A stretch of 5,405 nucleotides of DNA, taken from the NCBI GenBank assembly GCA_041485845.1, contig JBGPKH010000619.1, positions 1 to 5,405 of the forward strand, written 5' to 3'. Positions 1 to 5,405 of the stretch are shown here, one piece after another. The stretch comes from OMOG01 sp041485845 (GTDB lineage: Bacteria > Acidobacteriota > Terriglobia > Bryobacterales > Bryobacteraceae). Below the pieces are notes generated by a model. It was not told the origin of the DNA. It did not search any database and saw only the letters and a program-made list of their open reading frames with translations. Numbering within the stretch: the first letter of the stretch is position 1; each line of letters begins with the position of its first letter. The position numbers and the translations under genes are program-made.

Positions 1-2
1 GC

Positions 3-884
3 CGATTGGAAATCAAATCCGTGGAGTTGCTCGCCCCGGTCCACAAGAAACAGCTTCTGACCTATCTCCGGCTCGCCGACAAGCGTCTTGACTTGCTCAT
101 CAACTTCCAGGTGGCCCCGATCAAAGACGGCATCACGCGCATTGTCAACGGACTCGAAGACCATCCTCATGCCAAGTCGCCAAGCCGTAAAGAAGACGCA
201 TGGGGATGCCTCGTCACCCTCTCCTTAGGATTTCAAGGGCGCAGCCCTTGGCTATTCCTAGAACAGCACATCGAAATCGGCCGTGAACCGCCGCCCCCGG
301 CTACCGAAGAAGATGCCGTATGCGGAGTCGGCGATGTTGCCGTGATGCGTGTCCGGATTGAAGTGATTGGTCAGGTTGTAGCTGGCGATCGACAATCGAA
401 CGGTGTATTTCGGGTTCACCCGGATGTCTTTGGAGAACCGCGAATCCAGCGACAGAAAAGCCGGGAACCGGTAGTGATTGGGAATGCCGGCATAGCTCTG
501 GGCCGCGTCGGTGTCGCTATACGAGAACCCATTGCGATACTCGAGAATGGGAGCGATCTGAAATCCCTGCGGCAGCGGCACCGTGCCCCACGCCAGAAAC
601 CGATTCGGCAAGTCGCCCGGCAACCGGCCGTACCGGTTGGGCCGGATGATCGCCAGCGGGAAGCTGCCCAAGAAGCTGCTGAAGTCGTTCAATTCTCCGT
701 GAGCCCGGTTGCGGACATACGAGAAAAACAACTGGCGCTTTTCGCTCAATTGCACGCGCGCCGTCATTTCCAGTTGCCGATACCGGGCGCTGCCCATACC
801 CGAAAGCTCGTATGCGCCGATCCTGGTCTCCGGATCCGGCTCCTGCGGAAGCATGGTGACCAGGCCGTCCGAGATGCTGCGTAA
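3..884 (+). CDS. GxxExxY family protein, C-terminal part (5' end outside window; anomalous 3' extension)
   Basis: Only the end of this protein is present, and the frame is open at the left edge. Positions 3 to about 158 translate to a sequence I recognise as the C-terminal half of the GxxExxY family (PD-(D/E)XK nuclease-like fold, Pfam PDDEXK_3). It contains LEIKSVE, matching the family's E-x-K strand, then LAPVHKKQLLTYLRL, LLINFQV and IKDGITRIVNG, where family members normally end. The defining GxxExxY motif would lie upstream and is not seen. The role of the family is not settled; a nuclease activity is inferred from the fold only. The oddity is the 3' end: no in-frame stop occurs until TAA at 882-884, so about 240 extra residues would be read, most of them antisense to the TonB-receptor gene. 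The family assignment of the first 50 residues is firm. The tail is probably not functional protein and suggests the native end was lost. LDLLINF where I recall LGLLINF may be another sign of drift. Confidence 0.6.
   Translation, partial: RLEIKSVELLAPVHKKQLLTYLRLADKRLDLLINFQVAPIKDGITRIVNGLEDHPHAKSPSRKEDAWGCLVTLSLGFQGRSPWLFLEQHIEIGREPPPPATEEDAVCGVGDVAVMRVRIEVIGQVVAGDRQSNGVFRVHPDVFGEPRIQRQKSREPVVIGNAGIALGRVGVAIREPIAILENGSDLKSLRQRHRAPRQKPIRQVARQPAVPVGPDDRQREAAQEAAEVVQFSVSPVADIREKQLALFAQLHARRHFQLPIPGAAHTRKLVCADPGLRIRLLRKHGDQAVRDAA
234..250. terminator. Hairpin between convergent genes, possible weak bidirectional terminator
   Basis: CAAGGGC, a GCA loop and GCCCTTG form a perfect 7-bp stem. It begins 7 nt past the receptor gene's stop codon on the minus strand. 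There is no T-run on either side, so it is not a canonical intrinsic terminator. It may act as a Rho-independent pause or an RNA 3'-end stabiliser. On the plus strand it lies within the open tail of the GxxExxY frame. Confidence 0.35.
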
Positions 885-2753
885 ATAGCCCACCCGCAGC
901 TTCAACAAGCGGGTCAAGGATTGCTCCACCTCTATGCTGCCGGTGGCCGTCCGCGGGGAGAAGTTGCCGGCCACCATCCGGTGATAGACGAATGGCGCCC
1001 GTGTGTTCACCTGGCCGAGGGCATTCAGATAAAAGAAAGGCCCCGCCACGATATCGCCGCGGTCGCCGTACAGGGTGACGATCTGCTTCGGGTAGTGGTT
1101 GAACGAGTAGACGTTCAACGGAACGCGGTCGAAGAACAGACCGAATCCGGCCCGCACCACCGTGCCCGTATTGGCGAACGGAACCCACGCAATCCCGGCG
1201 CGCGGCGCTACGCGAAAACTGTGCGAGACGGCTTGCGACTCGGTGCGCACTCCCAAATCGGCGGCGAGCTGTGAGGAAAGGCTCCAGTGATCCTGGCCGA
1301 ACACCGCGAATTCCGTGTCCGGCATCTCAAATGGGCGGCCCCCGAAAAACGCAATGCGCTCGATCCGCTGGTTCGTGGAATCCAGAATGTCGACTGGGTG
1401 CTCGTTCACCTGGCCTTGATCGGCGCTCCTTGCAATATAGGACCCAATCTTGAAGCTGTGGGTTCCCAACAGGTTCAGCGGAGCCACCGTGTAGGCCGGC
1501 GTCCACCCGATGCGCGATGCGTCGCGGTCCTGCTGCGCGAAATAGTTACCATAGTTGCCGGCGGGCGTGATGTTCAAGTCGCTCGCGCCCCGTCCCCACA
1601 CGCGCGCGTCGAAACGCGTTACGGAGAACGTGTTTTCGAGCAGGCCGCCCAAGAGCGTCAGCCGGTCGGCAATCGTGCCGGTGTAGTTATGGGTGCTGGC
1701 GTCGGGAACCGTCGGCTGCGGATTGAAATAATCCAGGTTCACGTAGCCCAGCCGTTGGGGCGCCACGTGAACCGTGGCCGTCACCAGGTTGCGGTTCGAA
1801 GCCACCCAATCGAACTGCGCGAAGGAGTTGATGCCGGCCTTCCTACTCTGATTGAACGGGAATGGCAGGGTGTGGACTTCAATGTTACGAACCTCGTACT
1901 CCAGGCCTTCGGAAAAATAGAGCTTGTGGGGAATCAGCGGGCCTTCCACATTCAGCCGCGGACTCGCATCGCGGACTCCCCGCATGTGGTAGCTGCGAAT
2001 CCGAAAATCGGGAAAGGGATCGTTCACTTCCCAGTTCCAGGTGTCTCCGCCGCGCCGCGTGGCCACCGAAACCAGACCCGCCGAGAAGCGCCCGAACTCC
2101 GCCAGGAACGGGGTCTGAAAAACGCTCACGCTTTCCACGCTGTCGATGGGCACCGTCAGGCCGAACTGCCCGGTCGCCGGATCCGTCACATCGGCCGAGT
2201 TCACGATCAGCGAGCTGCGATGCTCGCCGGTCCCGGAAATCTGCAAGTCTCCCGCCGGCGTGCGGACCACCCCGGGAATCAGGGGCAGCGCATCGGCCAC
2301 GGTAGCCGGCCGCCCGGGAAGCTCCTTCGCCGCCATAGGCGATAACCGGCTGGGGGTCGACGCTCCCTGTTGCACGGCATCGATGGTCTCGTGGACCTCC
2401 ACGTGTTCGCGTTGCAGCAGCGCGGGGACCAGGGTCAACTCCAGCGCGCTGGCGCCGGACTGCAACAGCTCGATGCCGCTCTTCTGCAACGTTTCGAAAC
2501 CGTTCTTCGATGCGGTGATGGCGTAACGGCCGGGCTTCACCTGTGCGAACGCCACGTGGCCCGCGGGATCGGTCTCGCCGGCGGCGATGATGTCAGGGCC
2601 AGCCTTGATTTCCACGCGCGCGCCCGCGACCGGGCGGCTATCGCGATCGAGAACCAGAATATCGACGGCAGGAGCGGGCGCCGATTGGCCGTACAACGCC
2701 GCGACCCGCCAGAACAGCAGGCAACCCACAGCGGCGATTCGGAAGGGCGCCAT
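258..2753 (-). CDS. TonB-dependent receptor-like outer-membrane protein with N-terminal carboxypeptidase-regulatory-like domain
   Basis: A complete 831-residue protein, predicted to sit in the outer membrane as a ligand-gated beta-barrel importer or carbohydrate/peptide-binding receptor; the substrate is unknown. The start chosen is ATG at 2753. GGAAG lies 5 nt upstream and serves as ribosome binding site. A TTG four codons earlier (2765) is the alternative. Domains, numbered from the TTG: signal peptide about 5-27 (basic start, AAVGCLLFWRVAAL core, cleavage near YGQS-AP); Ig-like carboxypeptidase-regulatory domain about 34-113 (VDILVLDRDSRPVAGARVEI, then TDPAGHVAFAQVKPGRYAI); linker with HVEVHE, a possible degenerate TonB box; plug about 145-240 (ATVADALPLIPGVVRTP, then GRFSAGLVSVATRRGG); beta-barrel about 245-835, with alternating aromatic strands and a C-terminal Phe (FDVLF), as in BAM-inserted porins. 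This is the Oar-like/CarboxypepD_reg receptor group common in Acidobacteriota. At about 830 residues it is shorter than the 1000-1200 I recall for many of them. The frame is intact throughout. It is downstream of and co-directional with the permease gene, about 310 nt apart. Confidence 0.9.
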   Translation of the reverse strand: MAPFRIAAVGCLLFWRVAALYGQSAPAPAVDILVLDRDSRPVAGARVEIKAGPDIIAAGETDPAGHVAFAQVKPGRYAITASKNGFETLQKSGIELLQSGASALELTLVPALLQREHVEVHETIDAVQQGASTPSRLSPMAAKELPGRPATVADALPLIPGVVRTPAGDLQISGTGEHRSSLIVNSADVTDPATGQFGLTVPIDSVESVSVFQTPFLAEFGRFSAGLVSVATRRGGDTWNWEVNDPFPDFRIRSYHMRGVRDASPRLNVEGPLIPHKLYFSEGLEYEVRNIEVHTLPFPFNQSRKAGINSFAQFDWVASNRNLVTATVHVAPQRLGYVNLDYFNPQPTVPDASTHNYTGTIADRLTLLGGLLENTFSVTRFDARVWGRGASDLNITPAGNYGNYFAQQDRDASRIGWTPAYTVAPLNLLGTHSFKIGSYIARSADQGQVNEHPVDILDSTNQRIERIAFFGGRPFEMPDTEFAVFGQDHWSLSSQLAADLGVRTESQAVSHSFRVAPRAGIAWVPFANTGTVVRAGFGLFFDRVPLNVYSFNHYPKQIVTLYGDRGDIVAGPFFYLNALGQVNTRAPFVYHRMVAGNFSPRTATGSIEVEQSLTRLLKLRVGYLRSISDGLVTMLPQEPDPETRIGAYELSGMGSARYRQLEMTARVQLSEKRQLFFSYVRNRAHGELNDFSSFLGSFPLAIIRPNRYGRLPGDLPNRFLAWGTVPLPQGFQIAPILEYRNGFSYSDTDAAQSYAGIPNHYRFPAFLSLDSRFSKDIRVNPKYTVRLSIASYNLTNHFNPDTHHGNIADSAYGIFFGSRGRRFTADFDVLF

Positions 2754-2786
2754 CCTGGCTTCCAATCGGTGTCTCGCTTTTCTCTA

Positions 2787-2807
2787 ATCATAGCTCAACC
2801 GTGCCAA
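2787..2807 (-). promoter_or_regulatory. Possible promoter of the TonB-receptor gene (sigma-54-like, imperfect spacing)
   Basis: Read on the minus strand, TTGGCACGGTTGAGCTATGA lies about 40 nt before the receptor start. TGGCACG matches the sigma-54 -24 element exactly, and a GC follows in AGCTA. The GG-to-GC gap is 9 nt rather than the usual 10, and the -12 box lacks the preceding TT. TATGAT at the end (2792-2787) could instead be a sigma-70 -10 box, but I see no good -35 box 16-18 nt upstream of it. A promoter somewhere here is likely from gene layout; its type is uncertain. Confidence 0.25.
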
Positions 2808-2815
2808 ACCGTACT

Positions 2816-2834
2816 GCCCCCCAGGTAAGGGGGC
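2816..2834. repeat. GC-rich inverted repeat (6-bp stem) in the intergenic region
   Basis: GCCCCC (2816-2821) pairs with GGGGGC (2829-2834) around a 7-nt loop. A second pairing, CCAGG (2821-2825) with CCTGG (2834-2838), is an alternative fold. No T-run follows on either strand. It lies immediately upstream of the proposed receptor promoter. It could be an operator, a weak terminator for transcription coming from the permease gene, or chance. Confidence 0.3.
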
Positions 2835-2844
2835 CTGGTTGAGG

Positions 2845-3060
2845 TACACGACGGAGGAGTTTCAACAGGAGCGCAAAGCCTTGCGACGCCTGGGGTTCTG
2901 AGGGACGCCGCTCGCGATTACCGATACCGGGCCGGTTAATTATCTGGTGTAGCGGCGCCCGCAGTTCGCGGTGTGCTCGCCGCTCGCTCTCGAGGTCGTT
3001 GCGTGTGTACGCCAGCTCGACGCCGAGGTCCTTAAGGAAGCGTTCCATCTGAAAGCGGGA
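2845..3060 (+). pseudogene. Possible eroded toxin-antitoxin remnant (antitoxin tail plus PIN-domain toxin fragments)
   Basis: No intact gene lies in this stretch, but one plus-strand frame reads like pieces of a type II toxin-antitoxin pair. Open from 2794, it ends YTTEEFQQERKALRRLGF then TGA at 2899-2901, which resembles the basic tail of a small antitoxin. It continues at once as PLAITDTGPVNYLV, matching the first strand and first conserved Asp of PIN-domain toxins (compare the usual VADTGPLNYLV), and hits TAG at 2950-2952 after about 16 residues. Past that stop, VVACVRQLDAEVLKEAFHL resembles the C-terminal end of DUF3368/PIN-type toxins (typical pattern AVRPLLDxLxxxGFHL). The catalytic middle, about 80-100 residues, is missing, as is a start codon for the toxin. 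The PIN match is the strongest piece and the antitoxin identity the weakest. All of this is by eye. The stretch could also be chance reading of spacer DNA. Confidence 0.35.
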
Positions 3061-3065
3061 TTAGG

Positions 3066-5405
3066 CTACTCGCTTCTGAGCGTGGTCGCAGGATCCAACG
3101 AGGCCGCCCGATATGCCGGAATCATGGCGGCAACCGCGGCAACTGTCACGAGCATGAAAACGGTAATCCCAAAGGCTACTGGATCAGTCGGGGTTACGCC
3201 GTACAACAGCGCTCCAGCCAAGCGCGCGAGGCTGAATGCTCCGGCCGCGCCGATTGCCAGCCCGGCTCCAGCCAGGACCGCCGATTCCCGGACTATCATC
3301 CAGGCAACCTCGCCCGAGCCAGCACCCATCGCCATTCGAATTCCGATTTCCCGCGTCCGCCGTGAAACCGAGAACGAGAGGACGCCGTAAATGCCGACCG
3401 CGGACAGCACGAGTGCGAGCACTCCCAGCCCTGTCGCCAAACTCGCGACCAGGCGCTCCTGCGAGAGAAAATCGTCGAGGCGGGCCTGCATGGTCTGGAT
3501 GTCGGTTAACGGCATTGATGAATCGAGGACTTGGACTTCGCGGCGAACCGCGGGAACCAGGAGTGCCGCCGAACCTGCGGTGCGCACTTGGAGACTCATC
3601 TCGCCTGCGTATTGTTGTGCCACCGGGACGTAAAAGCCAGGCCGGAGCGCATCTCGATAATTTCTGAATTTACCATCCCTGACTACTCCCAGCACGGTCA
3701 GCGTTCGTGACGGCCGGAAGACCCGGAACTGCTTGCCGACTGGATCCTGGGCGGGCCAGAAACGCGCCGCGAAGAGTTGGTTGATCACCGCGACCGCCGC
3801 GGCAGCTTCGCCGTCACGATCGCTGAATTCCCGGCCGCGCAACAATGGCAGGCCGACCGTTTGGAAGTATCCGGGCGAGATAATGTTGAAATCGACCTGC
3901 TGTCGTGTCTGGTCCGGCGCGATGACATCGGTTCCACCCCGCCTTCCCCCGAAGGGCACGATATTGACCAGCGCGGCGCTTCTGACGCCCGCAATGGACC
4001 TTACGCGTCGCAATGCCTCGCGATAGAACTGGCCGCCGCGAGTGGTGTTGTACCCTTGCGTCAACGGCTCGAGTTTGACCACCAGCAGATTCTCGGACTG
4101 TAGGGTCGGATCCTGCGCCCGCGCATTCTGCAGCGTGCGAACAAACAGGCCGGCGCCGACCAGCAGCACGGTCGAGAGCGCGATCTGGCCGATCACGAGA
4201 GCGTTTCGCAAGCCGGAACGCGCTTTGGCGGTGGTTGTCGAGGCTGTTTTCAGTGCATGGTTCAGATCGGCGCGCCATGTCTGCAGAACCGGTGCGGCGC
4301 CAAAGAAGAGCCCGGTGGCGATCGATACTCCTAACGCAAAGGCGAACACGCGGACATCCCACCCGGTCTCAATGGCCAGCGGAATGCGAAACGGCCGGTG
4401 GAACTGCAAGAGAAAACCGGATGCCCACGATGCGATGGCAACCGCGGCGGCGCCACCCACACAGGAGAGCAGCAAGCTTTCAATCAACAACTGCCGGGCA
4501 ATTTGTAAGCGCCCCGCCCCGATCGCCATTCGCACGGCGATTTCGCGCCGCCGGTTGGAGGCGCGAGCCAGCAGCAGATTCGCGAGATTACAGCAGGAGA
4601 TCAGGAGGACGGCCCCGACAATCGTCATGAGGGCGCCGAGGAAGGTCAGGATCGAGCCACGATAGCTCGGCCAGAAGCGGGCCTGCCGCATCGGGAACAG
4701 CACGGCGGATTGCTCCTTGCGCCGGCCGTGCTCCTCGCGGATTCGCGCGGTGAGTGCCGCGATTTGCGCACTCGCTTGCTGCATGGTGACGCCCGGCCGC
4801 AGTCTTCCGGTGACCAGATACGATTCCATCCCCCATTCATGAACGATGTCGAATGTAAACGCCGGCACGGCCGCGGCGTACCGCTGAACGGGTATCCAAG
4901 CCGACGGCGGGTCGCCCCAATCCATTACGATGCCGCGGAACTGCTTTGGCGCAACGCCAACCAGGGTGAAGTCCCCGGAGCCGATTCTGATGGTCTTGCC
5001 GAGGACGCCTGGGTCCGCTGCGAAATTGCTCTGCCACAGCGAATAACCGATTACAATCGCTGCATCCGTCTCGCCCGGAAGCAGGAAGCGCCCCAGGGCC
5101 GGACGAATTCCGAGGACGCTAAAATAATCCGGACTGACCAGCTCACCGGAAATTCGTTGTGCCTCACCGCCTGTCCCCATAATCATCGGCACGCGAAGAT
5201 AGGCAAGCATGCCGGAGAAGATGGAGTTGTGATCGCGGTAGAACTCGTATTCGGGGTACGAGCTGGAGTTGAAAGACTCGGAGCCTTTTTCAAACCGGTG
5301 GTACAGCGATGCTAACTCGTTCGGCCGTTCGACCGGAAGCGGTTTGAAGAGCTTGTCATTGACGAAACCAAAGATCGAGAGGTTAACGCCGATTCCGAGC
5401 GCCAA
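3066..5405 (-). CDS. MacB/FtsX-type ABC transporter permease (ADOP-like, two fused permease modules), N-terminus outside window
   Basis: An inner-membrane permease of the MacB/FtsX superfamily. Such proteins work with a separate LolD/MacB-type ATPase as mechanotransmitters for efflux or lipoprotein handling rather than classic transport; the substrate here is unknown. 779 residues are present. The window edge cuts within the first membrane helix (LALGIGVNLSIFGFVND), where the usual form is TLALGIGANTAIFS, so the first in-frame codon (TTG) is not the true start. Order: end of TM1; periplasmic MacB-type domain about 25-245 (SPDYFSVLGIRPALGRFLLP); TM about 253-275; cytoplasmic RRREIAVRMAIGAGR at 286-299; TMs about 309-333 and 351-373; second-module TM about 402-423; periplasmic domain about 430-650 (ISPGYFQTVGLPLLRGREF); TM about 655-680; RRTREIGIRMAMGAG at 682-696; TMs about 708-730 and 745-765; ending YRAASLDPATTLRSE. 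The duplicated layout and both EIxxRMAxGAG loops define the two-module family common in Acidobacteriota. The frame is intact. Whether the N-terminal cytoplasmic ADOP extension exists cannot be seen. No ATPase gene is in view. Confidence 0.93.
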   Translation of the reverse strand: MALGIGVNLSIFGFVNDKLFKPLPVERPNELASLYHRFEKGSESFNSSSYPEYEFYRDHNSIFSGMLAYLRVPMIMGTGGEAQRISGELVSPDYFSVLGIRPALGRFLLPGETDAAIVIGYSLWQSNFAADPGVLGKTIRIGSGDFTLVGVAPKQFRGIVMDWGDPPSAWIPVQRYAAAVPAFTFDIVHEWGMESYLVTGRLRPGVTMQQASAQIAALTARIREEHGRRKEQSAVLFPMRQARFWPSYRGSILTFLGALMTIVGAVLLISCCNLANLLLARASNRRREIAVRMAIGAGRLQIARQLLIESLLLSCVGGAAAVAIASWASGFLLQFHRPFRIPLAIETGWDVRVFAFALGVSIATGLFFGAAPVLQTWRADLNHALKTASTTTAKARSGLRNALVIGQIALSTVLLVGAGLFVRTLQNARAQDPTLQSENLLVVKLEPLTQGYNTTRGGQFYREALRRVRSIAGVRSAALVNIVPFGGRRGGTDVIAPDQTRQQVDFNIISPGYFQTVGLPLLRGREFSDRDGEAAAAVAVINQLFAARFWPAQDPVGKQFRVFRPSRTLTVLGVVRDGKFRNYRDALRPGFYVPVAQQYAGEMSLQVRTAGSAALLVPAVRREVQVLDSSMPLTDIQTMQARLDDFLSQERLVASLATGLGVLALVLSAVGIYGVLSFSVSRRTREIGIRMAMGAGSGEVAWMIVRESAVLAGAGLAIGAAGAFSLARLAGALLYGVTPTDPVAFGITVFMLVTVAAVAAMIPAYRAASLDPATTLRSE

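Noticed and set aside
1287..2345. Long plus-strand open frame (352 codons) opposite the receptor gene
   Set aside because: It lies entirely antisense to an intact, clearly recognisable receptor frame. Its translation has no recognisable domain and is rich in Arg/His/Pro, as expected for the complement of GC-rich coding sequence.
2537..2791. Minus-strand frame of 84 codons with an ATG at 2791, overlapping the receptor start
   Set aside because: It is out of frame with the receptor, has no domain, and its ATG falls inside the TATGAT box. The receptor's signal peptide and start in the other frame explain the region.
2788..3048. Minus-strand frame of 86 codons in the intergenic region, starting MERFLKDLGVELAYTRNDLE
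   Set aside because: The start looks protein-like, but I recognise no family and see no clear ribosome binding site. The opposite strand gives a better explanation (toxin-antitoxin-like fragments). The frame runs up to the next gene's promoter without domain structure.
2766..3065. Possible insertion sequence ends or target duplications flanking the remnant
   Set aside because: I saw no matching terminal inverted repeats or short direct repeats at the borders of this stretch.
3814..4362. Minus-strand frame of 182 codons and several plus-strand frames inside the permease gene
   Set aside because: All are shadows of the intact permease frame and have Arg/Ala/Pro-rich translations without recognisable domains.

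Overview
The window looks like chromosomal DNA of a GC-rich Gram-negative bacterium, most likely an Acidobacteriota member of the Solibacter/Bryobacterales type. This rests on gene content only: an Oar-like TonB-dependent receptor with an N-terminal carboxypeptidase-regulatory-like domain, a large fused MacB/FtsX-type permease of the kind that is multiplied in those genomes, and a GxxExxY-family fragment. The taxonomic guess is inference.

Layout: (1) Positions 3 to about 158, plus strand, encode the C-terminal end of a GxxExxY (PD-(D/E)XK-like) protein whose start lies outside the window. Its frame has no stop until 882-884, so it formally runs antisense through the 3' end of the next gene. 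(2) Positions 258-2753, minus strand, hold a complete TonB-dependent receptor-like outer-membrane protein. A 7-bp perfect hairpin lies just past its stop, between the convergent genes. (3) Positions 2754-3065 are a gap of about 310 bp with no intact gene. It holds the probable promoter region of the receptor gene, a GC-rich hairpin, and on the plus strand what looks like an eroded toxin-antitoxin remnant: a possible antitoxin tail, a PIN-domain-like N-terminus and a possible toxin C-terminus, all in one frame broken by stops. (4) Positions 3066-5405, minus strand, hold most of a two-module MacB/FtsX-type ABC transporter permease. Its N-terminus lies beyond the right edge.

The permease and the receptor are co-directional, permease upstream. 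The spacing and a possible promoter in the gap suggest they are transcribed separately. No ATPase partner is visible, and no substrate can be assigned to either protein. I found no RNA gene, CRISPR array, insertion sequence or clearly new system. The most interesting parts are the two relic-like segments on the plus strand, which suggest that small defence or addiction-type genes have been inserted and eroded around the receptor gene.
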